This document shows, piece after piece, positions 9,243 to 18,189 of a DNA stretch of 64,000 bases. Position numbers and translations under genes: made by a program. Each line of letters opens with the position of its first letter. The stretch's first letter is position 1. Source of the DNA: Gluconacetobacter asukensis (GTDB lineage Bacteria; Pseudomonadota; Alphaproteobacteria; Acetobacterales; Acetobacteraceae); contig NZ_JABEQE010000015.1 of assembly GCF_014174375.1 (NCBI RefSeq), positions 17,086-81,085 on the forward strand. Direction: 5' to 3'. The notes beneath the pieces were generated by a model. That model ran no database searches. It had not been told where the DNA came from and was given only the letters and a program-made list of their open reading frames with translations.

Positions 9243-9826
9243 GACGGGGCGAGGCGGCTGCCCTGCCGAGATCAACCCGGCGTTAATTGTGTGATCAGGC
9301 GAGGGACCAGCCCGTTCGGGCCGGATCGAAGCGGGAGAGGCGCCCGCCGTCTCCCGCTGCCGGTTGCATTGCATATGATATGACATGTCATGTCGTATTC
9401 GAAATAAGAGGCGTCGCCTCCGTTCATGAATGGCGCCATCCGGTCCCTTAACCTGGCATTGGTAACGATACGAATCAGAGCCGTTGCGGTTTCATAATGT
9501 TGTCGTGGCGATCAAATGAATTGGCGCCATTTAGAAGGCAATTCGTGTCCAGTGCAGGGCAGAGGGATAATACTTTCAAATATTTTTTGGTTCTGCGGGG
9601 GCTGGGGGATCGAGGGCGGATGGGAGTTTCTCCGCCATATGTGTCAACATATGTCAGGGTGCCCTCCGTATCTGACAATTAAATCAATATAAACAGAATA
9701 TTGAGGTGGTCGTTTCGGATTTGTCGTTTCTATATTCCCGATTGACCAAACATTGCCGAAATGTAACATTACTCTGGTCCGTAACTGATCTGCGTCACGA
9801 ACATCGATCCTGGAGTCCTCAGCAGA
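9243..9826. other. 584-base intergenic region
   Basis: No gene is supported here. Two short palindromes stand out: TGACATGTCA at 9381-9390 and GAGGCGTCGCCTC at 9408-9420, the latter a possible 3' hairpin of the diguanylate cyclase transcript. A CATATG-TGTCAA-CATATG arrangement lies near 9638-9655. The stretch from about 9680 to 9780 is AT-rich and most likely holds the promoter of the second TonB receptor, including the GAAATGTAAC motif shared with the first receptor. Confidence 0.35.
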
Positions 9827-12310
9827 ATGCGACGACTTTCAAAAAACAACAGTGCGCGCCTCGCCTCGATGCTTTTTTCTTCAACCGTCATGGTGTCTGC
9901 TCTGACGGTCGGTCACGGAGTACAGGCTGCGTCGGCCCATGACCCGCATCACAAGAAGACGGCCAAGGCCGCAAAGGCTGCAATGCCGGCCCCGGCGAAT
10001 GCGGCACCGGTCGTGCCTTCCGTCGCACAGGCCGGCGGGAAGGCCCATGCGGCAGCGACACGGGCTGCGCTTCAGGTGCCGTCGCAGGGCGAGGATATCG
10101 CCATTTCTGCGCAGCGCCGTGCCCATGGTACGATGATCACCGTTGGATCCGCTGCTATCGCGCGGGCGGTGCCGGGCACCAATCCGCTGAAGGTTCTGGC
10201 GCAGCAGCCCGGCGTCATGTTCCAGGCGGATGATCCGCAGGGTGTCGATACATGGTCGACCCAGATCTATATGCATGGATTCCTGCAGAACCAGATCAGC
10301 ACGACGCTGGACGATATTCCGCTGGGTGAACTGGCCTATCGCAACTATAACGGCCTGAACCCCATACAGGCCATCAGTTCGGAAAATGTCGGCCGGCTGG
10401 ACGTTTCGACCGGCGCGGGTGCCGAATCGGTGGCCAGTACGAACAATCTTGGCGGGTCGATCGAGTACCATTCTTCCGACCCGAAGAAGACGGCGGGTGG
10501 CACGGTTGCCCAGACCTTTGGCAGCAATGCGCTGTTCCATACCTTCGTGCGCCTGGATAGCGGTGAGCTGAACCACACGGGCACAAAATTCTACGTGTCG
10601 TATATGCGTAACGACACGGATAAATGGAAAGCGGGTGGCAACCAGTTCTTCCAGCAGGTGAATGCGAAATTCGTCCAGCCGATCAGGGACGACAGCAAGA
10701 TTTCCGCCTTTTTCGATTTCAGCCAGTATGCCCAGTTCAACTACCAGGATTACTCGCTCGATATCTGGAAAAATGGCGGAAATTATATCGACAATTATTA
10801 TAATGGCAAAGCGAGTGGCTATATCGCCGCCATTGAGGCCGCGCGGGGCAATTATCCGTCGCGCCTCAACGGCATCAGCGACAAGGCGGACGCCGCCTAT
10901 TATGATAGCACCTCGGCCTCGACCGATTTCTTTGGCGGTCTGACGGGTGATTTCCGCCTGACGGACAGAGTGCGCTGGAAGACCACATTCTATGGGCACG
11001 GCGAACACCAGCATAATGACTGGACCAATCCGTTCTATCCGTCGCCTTCGGGTGCGCCGATGTTCGAGCAGGTGAAGGAACCGAGCATCCGGCGTTTCGG
11101 CGCTCTGTCCTCAGTGCAGTACGAGGTTGCCCACAACCATATCGAAGGTGGCGTCTGGTACGAAAACAACCAGTTCAATTCGACGATGTTTGGCTATTCA
11201 CAGCCGAACGTGGTCGATGGCGTCATCCTGGGCAAGCCGATCAATCCGCTGGGCAATTTCTCGAACAAGACGCCCTTCATGCAGCTTTTTGGCCAGATCA
11301 CGAACACGAACACCTTTACCGCCTTCGTCCAGGATACCTATAACCCTCTGCCGAACGTTGCCCTGCATTTCGGGTTCAAGTCGCTGCTCAATACGTCGCG
11401 CGCTGGCGACGGCTATTACAATACGGCTTATTATGGCCCGGGTGCTTCGGCGGCGGGTACGCTGACGACCGCGCGTGCCTTTCTGCCTCATATCAGCGGC
11501 GACTGGCATTTCCTGAGGCATCACGAGCTTTACTTCGATGTTGCGGAGAATGTGCATGCCTATCCGCAGGGGCAGTTCAAGACCGTTTCATCGCCCTTCG
11601 CGGTGACGCAGGCGGCCTTCGATTACGCACGCCCGAGCTTGAAGCCTGAAAGCGACTGGGCCTATGCGGTTGGCTATCGCTACTCCGACCATTTCATGGA
11701 TGCGACGCTGCACGCCTATCACACAAATTTCTTCAATCGTCTTCAGCAGATCACGTCCGGCAATATCGTGAACCCGATCTCCACGGTGCTGAATGTCGGC
11801 GATATTACGATGAATGGCGTCGATGCCGGCCTGACCTTGCGGCTGGCGCGCGGTCTTTCGCTCTATAACAGCATCAGCTGGAACCATGCGACCTACGACG
11901 ACAATGTGACGGCACAGGGCACCACCTATTACACCAAGGGGTCGCAGGTTGTCGCCTATCCCCGCCTGATGTACAAATCGAGCCTGAGCTACGCCTATCG
12001 TGGCTTCGATGCGAGTATCGACGCCTCCTACATGTCGCAGCGTAATCTGAGCTATACGGGCGACGCGAAGGTTCCGTCCTACTGGCTTGCGAATTTCAGG
12101 ATGGGCTACAAGTTCGGCAATATGGGGAAATATGCCCATTCGCTCGGCTTCATGCAGAACCTGCAACTGGATTTCAACATCTACAACCTGACCAACCAGT
12201 TCTATGTCGCGACGATGGGAGAAAACGGGTTCCCGCTTTCGGGCGATTATCAGTCGTTCCTGCTGGGCGCGCCGCGCCAGTTCTTTGGATCAATTCGCGC
12301 GGAGTTCTGA
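9827..12310 (+). CDS. TonB-dependent outer-membrane receptor (paralogue)
   Basis: An 827-residue TonB-dependent receptor. The signal peptide spans about residues 1-35 (MRRLSKNNSARLASMLFSST onward, cleavage near VQAASA), followed by a Lys/Ala-rich linker, a plug domain with VPGTNPLKVLAQQPGVMF and NNLGGSIEYHSSDP, and a barrel ending in F (SIRAEF). The same plug blocks occur in the receptor at 2841, so the two are paralogues of a group common in acetic acid bacteria. TGGAGTCC precedes the ATG. It stands alone: a hairpin follows the stop and no partner enzyme is adjacent. The substrate is unknown. Confidence 0.92.
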   Translation: MRRLSKNNSARLASMLFSSTVMVSALTVGHGVQAASAHDPHHKKTAKAAKAAMPAPANAAPVVPSVAQAGGKAHAAATRAALQVPSQGEDIAISAQRRAHGTMITVGSAAIARAVPGTNPLKVLAQQPGVMFQADDPQGVDTWSTQIYMHGFLQNQISTTLDDIPLGELAYRNYNGLNPIQAISSENVGRLDVSTGAGAESVASTNNLGGSIEYHSSDPKKTAGGTVAQTFGSNALFHTFVRLDSGELNHTGTKFYVSYMRNDTDKWKAGGNQFFQQVNAKFVQPIRDDSKISAFFDFSQYAQFNYQDYSLDIWKNGGNYIDNYYNGKASGYIAAIEAARGNYPSRLNGISDKADAAYYDSTSASTDFFGGLTGDFRLTDRVRWKTTFYGHGEHQHNDWTNPFYPSPSGAPMFEQVKEPSIRRFGALSSVQYEVAHNHIEGGVWYENNQFNSTMFGYSQPNVVDGVILGKPINPLGNFSNKTPFMQLFGQITNTNTFTAFVQDTYNPLPNVALHFGFKSLLNTSRAGDGYYNTAYYGPGASAAGTLTTARAFLPHISGDWHFLRHHELYFDVAENVHAYPQGQFKTVSSPFAVTQAAFDYARPSLKPESDWAYAVGYRYSDHFMDATLHAYHTNFFNRLQQITSGNIVNPISTVLNVGDITMNGVDAGLTLRLARGLSLYNSISWNHATYDDNVTAQGTTYYTKGSQVVAYPRLMYKSSLSYAYRGFDASIDASYMSQRNLSYTGDAKVPSYWLANFRMGYKFGNMGKYAHSLGFMQNLQLDFNIYNLTNQFYVATMGENGFPLSGDYQSFLLGAPRQFFGSIRAEF

Positions 12311-12328
12311 GCGTCTGAGGCTGCATCC

Positions 12329-12349
12329 TGCCCCCGCGTCGCGGGGGCA
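12329..12349 (+). terminator. GC-rich hairpin after the second TonB receptor
   Basis: TGCCCCCGC (12329-12337) and GCGGGGGCA (12341-12349) form a perfect 9-bp stem with a 3-base loop, 19 bases after the receptor stop. No T-run follows, so intrinsic termination is likely only partial. Confidence 0.5.
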
Positions 12350-12358
12350 GGTTCTCAG

Positions 12359-12515
12359 AGGCTGTTCCAAAAGCTCTGATGGTGAGTGGAAGCGCGGCAT
12401 TGGCCGCGCGTCTGCCGGTGGTTTTTGAGCATCGGAGCGGCCTTGTAGGCCGCCCGCCGCGAAGCGCAGGAAATCGCCGTCAGGTCGCCGCCAGCGGGGC
12501 TTTTTGAAACGGCCT
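12359..12515. repeat. Intergenic repeat element, copy A, with terminal inverted repeats
   Basis: About 157 bases bounded by AGGCTGTTCCAAAAGC (12359-12374) and GCTTTTTGAAACGGCCT (12499-12515), which are inverted copies of each other with two differences. The interior reads TGGTGAGTGG, GAGCATCGGAGCGGCCTTG and AGGTCGCCGCCAGCG, and aligns along most of its length with the reverse complement of the element at 53410-53571. It has no coding capacity. It lies between two convergent genes. Confidence 0.7.
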
Positions 12516-12516
12516 G

Positions 12517-13002
12517 TCAGGCCGCCCGGATCGTGCGGAGGGGGATGTCTTCAAGCCCGAGGGCTTCGGTCGCCTGAATGATATCGGTAAAATGCCTGCC
12601 GCGTGCCGGTGGGTGGGACAACGTGGTGCGGATTGTCAGGTCGGGATCGACCACATAAACCGTACGTTCCGCCATTGGCGTTGCCGGAACGATATCGCCG
12701 ATATCCTGCATAACGCCCTGCCAGACCCTGGCGACGCGGTTTGCATCCTGTGGGGTGACCATCGTGAAGCCCGGGCCATGTGGGCTGTCATCGTCATGGC
12801 AGGGTGACAGGCCGAGCAGCCGCACGGGCTGTGTGCGCGCAAGTGCCCATGCGACGGCGCGGCGCAGGCTATCCAGATCGTAATCGGCCGGATGCGTGAT
12901 GACGATGCCCCAGCTTCCTTGCAGCCATGTATGGAAATGAATCGGGCCCGCATTCGTCTCCGCCGCGAAATCAGGGGCCTGCCATCCCGGGAACAGCGTC
13001 AT
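12517..13002 (-). CDS. Peroxiredoxin-like protein lacking the peroxidatic cysteine
   Basis: A 161-residue protein that aligns with the 1-Cys peroxiredoxin encoded just upstream: APDFAAETNAGPIHFHTWL matches APDFEQETTIGRIRFHEWL, and both have a W-G-I-x-x-x-H-P block. At the active site, where the neighbour has HPKDFTPVC, this protein has HPADYDLD and no cysteine, so peroxidase activity of the usual kind is not expected. It also lacks about 50 residues relative to the neighbour. It follows the peroxiredoxin gene by 15 bases with AAGGGAG before the start, so the two are one operon. It could be a regulatory or structural partner of the active enzyme; this is inference. Confidence 0.8.
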   Translation of the reverse strand: MTLFPGWQAPDFAAETNAGPIHFHTWLQGSWGIVITHPADYDLDSLRRAVAWALARTQPVRLLGLSPCHDDDSPHGPGFTMVTPQDANRVARVWQGVMQDIGDIVPATPMAERTVYVVDPDLTIRTTLSHPPARGRHFTDIIQATEALGLEDIPLRTIRAA

Positions 13003-13017
13003 CGTGAATTCTCCCTT

Positions 13018-13650
13018 TCAGCGTGGCTGGGCAACCAGGCGCAGATAGGGGCGCAACGTCTTCCAGCCATTGGGGAAGAGGGCGCGGGCCTGCTCGTCGC
13101 TGACCGAGGGGGCGATGATCACGTCGTCGCCTTCCTGCCAGTTGGCGGGCGTTGTCACCTTGTGGCGGTCCGTCAGTTGCAGGCTGTCCAGCACGCGCAG
13201 GATCTCATTGAAATTGCGGCCGGCCGAGGGCGGGTAGGTCAGGGTCAGCCGGACCTTCTTTGCTGGGTCGATGATGAAGACTGTCCGGACGGTGACCTTG
13301 GGGTCCGCCGCCGGGTGGATCATATCGTAGAGCGCCGCGACTTTTCCGTCGGCGTCGGCGATGATCGGAAAATTGACCGTGGCCCCCTGGGTGTCGGCGA
13401 TATCGGCTGCCCATTCGGCATGACTGCCGACCGGATCGACGGACAGGCCGATGACCTTGGTGTTGCGCTTCGCCCATTCCGGGGCGAGTTTCGCGACGGC
13501 CCCCAGTTCGGTGGTGCAGACAGGGGTGAAATCCTTGGGGTGGCTGAACAGGATGCCCCATGAATCCCCCAGCCATTCATGGAAGCGGATGCGACCGATG
13601 GTCGTCTCCTGCTCGAAATCGGGCGCGACGTCGCCGAGATGAATACTCAT
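13018..13650 (-). CDS. 1-Cys peroxiredoxin (AhpC/TSA, Prx6 type)
   Basis: A 210-residue thiol peroxidase that reduces peroxides. The peroxidatic cysteine is C45 in SHPKDFTPVCTTELG, and the C-terminal half has the long VRTVFIIDPAKKVRLTLTYP and GRNFNEILRVLDSLQLTD segments of the Prx6 group, which has no resolving cysteine at the usual place. Length is normal for the group. GGAAGGA precedes the ATG at 13650. It is the first gene of a two-gene operon with a cysteine-less paralogue. An inverted repeat at 13697-13717, 47 bases before the start, is a candidate operator for a peroxide-responsive regulator. Confidence 0.93.
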   Translation of the reverse strand: MSIHLGDVAPDFEQETTIGRIRFHEWLGDSWGILFSHPKDFTPVCTTELGAVAKLAPEWAKRNTKVIGLSVDPVGSHAEWAADIADTQGATVNFPIIADADGKVAALYDMIHPAADPKVTVRTVFIIDPAKKVRLTLTYPPSAGRNFNEILRVLDSLQLTDRHKVTTPANWQEGDDVIIAPSVSDEQARALFPNGWKTLRPYLRLVAQPR

Positions 13651-13696
13651 GATGTTGGTATCCTTCCAACCAGGCCCCGACCTGCTGGGGCGTTCG

Positions 13697-13717
13697 ATAA
13701 CGATCTTATATCGTTAT
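13697..13717. promoter_or_regulatory. Inverted repeat upstream of the peroxiredoxin gene
   Basis: ATAACGAT (13697-13704) and ATCGTTAT (13710-13717) are perfect inverted copies separated by five bases, 47 bases upstream of the peroxiredoxin start. The size and symmetry fit a dimeric repressor or activator site. It does not match the OxyR spacing seen at 206-242. Confidence 0.45.
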
Positions 13718-13838
13718 ATTAAACATTCAACGCAAAAATTGGTATTATAGGCGGCGTTCGTGATGCGCCTGGCGCAGGCATGTAGGCCTGACCCGTAAGG
13801 CAACGCGTCGTGCGAGCCGGACCTTTTAAGGAGGCTCT

Positions 13839-13871
13839 ATGATAAAAATCACAATTAAAACAATTATATGA
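13839..13871 (+). CDS. Possible ten-residue leader peptide
   Basis: AAGGAGG at 13828-13834 lies four bases before an ATG that opens the frame MIKITIKTII and then stops. The ribosome site is one of the strongest in the window. Four of the ten codons are isoleucine after the start plus two each of lysine and threonine, which recalls attenuator leaders, but the next gene begins 300 bases later and is not an amino-acid biosynthesis gene. Chance cannot be excluded. Confidence 0.25.
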   Translation: MIKITIKTII

Positions 13872-13904
13872 ATGGATTTACGTTGCGATCCGCGCATTAA
13901 TAAC

Positions 13905-13928
13905 ATTAATCATCGTAATATGATTAAT
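13905..13928. promoter_or_regulatory. Perfect 9-bp inverted repeat before the groESL locus
   Basis: ATTAATCAT (13905-13913) and ATGATTAAT (13920-13928) are perfect inverted copies around a six-base spacer. The repeat ends 23 bases before the CTTG of the candidate sigma-32 promoter at 13952. This is the position of an activator or repressor site. It is not the CIRCE sequence. Confidence 0.45.
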
Positions 13929-14179
13929 AATACGATTCTATGATGTTTTAATCTTGACGTATGCCGGAGAGCCTGTATCGTCCCGCCTGTCGCCATCGCA
14001 TGATGGCGTGATCATCCGGGGTATGGAGTCCGATGACCCTCATGAGTGCGCGAATGTGTCGCAATAATCGATGTAGCGTGGGATGGTCCGGCCACATGGG
14101 GCCGCCGCCCGCCCGATAATGCGCCGGCGGTGAATGCTGCCGGCGGACCCGCGCAAGCGGAACGACAAGGCAGCAGGCA

Positions 14180-14389
14180 ATGTTTGAATCACGGATCGTC
14201 GAAATCGAAGGCACGTTTCTGGGTGCGCTGATTGTGGAGGCTGACCGCAAGACGCGGCGCTTCTACGCAGCGCATGAGAGCGTGCGCCCCCTCCATAACC
14301 GTGTCCTGGCCGAGCCGGACGAACTGACGCGGCAGGTCGTGTGGCAGTTCCGCCGCGCCCACGCGGACAGCCTGACACAGGTGCGGTAA
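14180..14389 (+). CDS. Small protein of unknown function upstream of groES
   Basis: A 69-residue protein, MFESRIVEIEGTFLGALIVE at its start, rich in charged residues, with no signal peptide or membrane helix. I do not recognise the family. Its third-position GC pattern resembles its neighbours, and it ends 42 bases before groES in the same direction, so it probably belongs to the groES-groEL transcript. The ribosome site (AGCAGG) is moderate. Because the antisense frame is also long here, coding status should be treated as probable rather than certain. Confidence 0.5.
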   Translation: MFESRIVEIEGTFLGALIVEADRKTRRFYAAHESVRPLHNRVLAEPDELTRQVVWQFRRAHADSLTQVR

Positions 14390-14431
14390 TCCGAACGCGG
14401 AAATTCTGAAATCGCCGGAAGGTTTGAGACA

Positions 14432-14731
14432 ATGAGTGGATTTCGTCCTCTGCATGACCGTGTGGTCCTGCGGCGTATCACCCCTACCGAGCGGACGGTG
14501 GGCGGTATCATTATTCCGGATTCGGCGCAGGAAAAGCCGGTCGAGGCCATCGTTGTGGCGGTGGGACCGGGCGCGCGGGATGAGCGGGGGCAGGTGGTGC
14601 CGCCGGACGTCCATGAAGGCGATCGCGTCCTGTTCGGAAAATGGTCGGGTACGGAAGTGAAGATCGACGGTGAGGATCTTCTGATCGTCAAGGAAACGGA
14701 CCTGTTCGGCATCATCGCCGGCACGCGCTGA
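14432..14731 (+). CDS. groES: Co-chaperonin GroES
   Basis: A 99-residue GroES, the heptameric lid of the GroEL chamber. It has the start [12 protein letters not shown], the mobile-loop segment [15 protein letters not shown] and the C-terminal [14 protein letters not shown]. The length is typical. It lies 15 bases before groEL in the usual operon order. Compared with housekeeping GroES proteins it is slightly divergent, and with the GroEL that follows it may form a second, specialised chaperonin pair; many alphaproteobacteria carry more than one. Confidence 0.96.
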   Translation: MSGFRPLHDRVVLRRITPTERTVGGIIIPDSAQEKPVEAIVVAVGPGARDERGQVVPPDVHEGDRVLFGKWSGTEVKIDGEDLLIVKETDLFGIIAGTR

Positions 14732-16375
<1,644 letters not shown>

Positions 16376-16386
16376 CGAAAACGGAA

Positions 16387-16419
16387 GATCGCGTTCGTCC
16401 GCTCGGGCGGACGCGATCC
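16387..16419 (+). terminator. Bulged hairpin after groEL
   Basis: GATCGCG and TCCGC on the left pair with GCGGACGCGATC on the right (16408-16419) with a four-base bulge, followed by CCTTTC. It starts 12 bases after the groEL stop. It could end or reduce transcription into the serine acetyltransferase gene. Confidence 0.4.
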
Positions 16420-16434
16420 CTTTCGCCTTCGGGG

Positions 16435-17325
16435 ATGGGACTGGAACAGAGGATGGACGCGGACGTCACCAGCCTGCGTGCCTATTTCGAACGGGGCGGG
16501 GTGGATGCGGCGGCGGTCAGTGCCGTCGCCCCTTCGATCTCGCCCGCCGGGCTGTGGGAATTGATTCGGGGCGAAGCCCGGGCGCACCGCGACCCGGTTC
16601 TACGGGACCTGACCCGGCCGAGCATTCTCGATCAGCCGGATTTCGCGACCGCGCTGGCCTATCTGCTGTCGCGCAAGCTCAGCAACGATCTGATGCGCAA
16701 GGCAAGTGTCTTTGCATTGATCAGGGATTTCCAGATCGGTCATCCGCAGGCGGTCGATATGGCAGTTGCCGATCTGGCGTCGATCCGCGAGCGCGATCCG
16801 GCCGCCAGCGGGCTGCTGGTCCCGTTCCTGTTCTTCAAGGGGTTCCATGCGATCCAGTCCTATCGGGTCGCGCATTGGCTGTGGCAGGAAAACCGCCGCC
16901 CGCTGGCACATTATATCCAGGGTCGGGCGTCGGAAATGTTCGCCGTGGATATTCATCCTGCCGCGCAACTGGGGCAGCGGGTCATGTTCGACCACGGAAC
17001 CGGCATCGTGGTGGGCGAAACTGCGGTGATCGAGGATGATGTCGCCCTGTTGCAGAACGTCACGCTGGGTGGGACCGGCAAGGAGGCTGGCGACCGGCAT
17101 CCCAAGGTGCGGCGGGGGGCGCTGATCGGAACCGGGGCCAAGGTGCTGGGCAATATCGAGATCGGCGAGGGCGCGAAGGTCGGCGCCGGGTCGATCGTGC
17201 TCAAGCCTGTTGCCCCGTTCACGACCGTTGTGGGCAACCCGGCGCGGGTCGTCGGTGCGCCGCACAGGGGCCTGCCATCGCTGACCATGGATCAGAGCCT
17301 GCCGGCTATTGAGTATGAAATCTGA
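16435..17325 (+). CDS. cysE: Serine O-acetyltransferase
   Basis: A 296-residue enzyme that acetylates serine for cysteine synthesis. The N-terminal helical domain has DPAASGLLVPFLFFKGFHAI and the C-terminal domain is a left-handed hexapeptide-repeat helix with VDIHPAAQLG, FDHGTGIVVGE (catalytic H187) and NVTLGGTGKEAGDRHPK. The start is uncertain: a TTG overlapping the groEL stop would add 21 residues, and an ATG at 16453 would remove six. The ATG at 16435 lies after the hairpin and is used here. The gene follows groEL closely and is convergent with the type II secretion operon, whose last gene ends 22 bases away. Confidence 0.92.
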   Translation: MGLEQRMDADVTSLRAYFERGGVDAAAVSAVAPSISPAGLWELIRGEARAHRDPVLRDLTRPSILDQPDFATALAYLLSRKLSNDLMRKASVFALIRDFQIGHPQAVDMAVADLASIRERDPAASGLLVPFLFFKGFHAIQSYRVAHWLWQENRRPLAHYIQGRASEMFAVDIHPAAQLGQRVMFDHGTGIVVGETAVIEDDVALLQNVTLGGTGKEAGDRHPKVRRGALIGTGAKVLGNIEIGEGAKVGAGSIVLKPVAPFTTVVGNPARVVGAPHRGLPSLTMDQSLPAIEYEI

Positions 17326-17346
17326 GGGCCCGGCGGTTTTTCCGGC

Positions 17347-18189
17347 TCACGATCCTGACTGCAATTGGACGATATGCACGATATCGGCCAGGGGTGTGCT
17401 GGGGTGTTGGGTCGGGGTGAGCAGGACCGTGGCCTGACGGGTTGTGCGGCCACCCTGGCCGTCCTGGACGATGATCTCGGCCCTGAAGCTGCTGGGTCTG
17501 TTCTCGTTGCGGGAGGGCGGAGGGGGCACGGCGTCACCTGCCTTCCGCAAGGCTTGTCGCACCGTGGCGTCGGCTTGCGTGATATCCGGATCGTTGGGCT
17601 GGATGACGGAGAGATGCGGCGCCATGGCGCGCAGCAGGGCTGGATTCATGCCCATGACCAGTCCGATCTCGCCGACTGTCTGGAAGGAGCCCTGCGGCGG
17701 ACGATAGGTCAGTCCTGCCGCCAGATAGCGGGCGCGCATGGCTGCGACATTGCCCTGTGCGCTGCTGCGCCATTCCACCATGTTGGCCGCGACCGAGGCC
17801 GCCTGGCTGGCGGTCGCGCCGCATTGTTCCATCAGGGCGGCCAGCAGGGCGCGGGGTGCGCTATTGGGGTTGATCAGGCCGGCTTCGCTGCGTAGTCGCG
17901 TGGTCAGGGTCAGGCCGTCCATTTGCGTGACATAGGCGCGGCCATCCATCGCCCAACGCGCCGGGGATCGGTCCAGGGCGTGAAAAATCGCCTGCCAGAT
18001 TGCGCCATCCGCTTCTTCCTGCATCTGGGTTGCGCCACGCAGCGCCCGGATTCCGCGCAATTCGGTGTCGGCTGTGGCGATGACGATGGAGACGAGCAGA
18101 GACAGCCCCACCAGCGTCCACAGCACGATCAGCAGGGCGAAGCCGCCCTGGCGGTCGCGCCCGGCCGATGTCGGGGCGCGGCACGTCAC
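17347..18189 (-). CDS. gspK: Type II secretion minor pseudopilin GspK
   Basis: A 280-residue GspK, the large pseudopilin at the tip of the type II pseudopilus. The prepilin cleavage site is G|FALLIVLWTLVGL with no glutamate at +5, as is usual for GspK. The long soluble domain includes INPNSAPRALLAALM, a helix-hairpin segment typical of the family. It starts with GTG, overlapping the gspD stop by four bases. In other species gspK sits between gspJ and gspL; here it is the last gene, after gspD. I recall the published G. diazotrophicus list ending at lsdD, so this gene may have been missed there. Confidence 0.9.
   Translation of the reverse strand: MTCRAPTSAGRDRQGGFALLIVLWTLVGLSLLVSIVIATADTELRGIRALRGATQMQEEADGAIWQAIFHALDRSPARWAMDGRAYVTQMDGLTLTTRLRSEAGLINPNSAPRALLAALMEQCGATASQAASVAANMVEWRSSAQGNVAAMRARYLAAGLTYRPPQGSFQTVGEIGLVMGMNPALLRAMAPHLSVIQPNDPDITQADATVRQALRKAGDAVPPPPSRNENRPSSFRAEIIVQDGQGGRTTRQATVLLTPTQHPSTPLADIVHIVQLQSGS

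Larger units (their letters stand above)
13651..14179. other. 529-base regulatory region between peroxiredoxin and the groESL locus
   Basis: AT-rich for acetic acid bacterial DNA and full of inverted repeats: 13697-13717 and 13905-13928 (listed separately), and a hairpin CGCCATC (13991-13997) with GATGGCG (14002-14008). A possible heat-shock promoter reads CTTG (13952-13955), N16, CTGTAT (13972-13977), close to the alphaproteobacterial sigma-32 pattern but one base short in spacing. No CIRCE repeat is seen. A ten-codon frame with a perfect ribosome site is at 13839-13871. No tRNA was recognised. Confidence 0.45.

Noticed and set aside
13741..13838. Possible riboswitch or tRNA before the ten-codon frame
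   Set aside because: No cloverleaf and no recognised riboswitch core could be drawn by eye.
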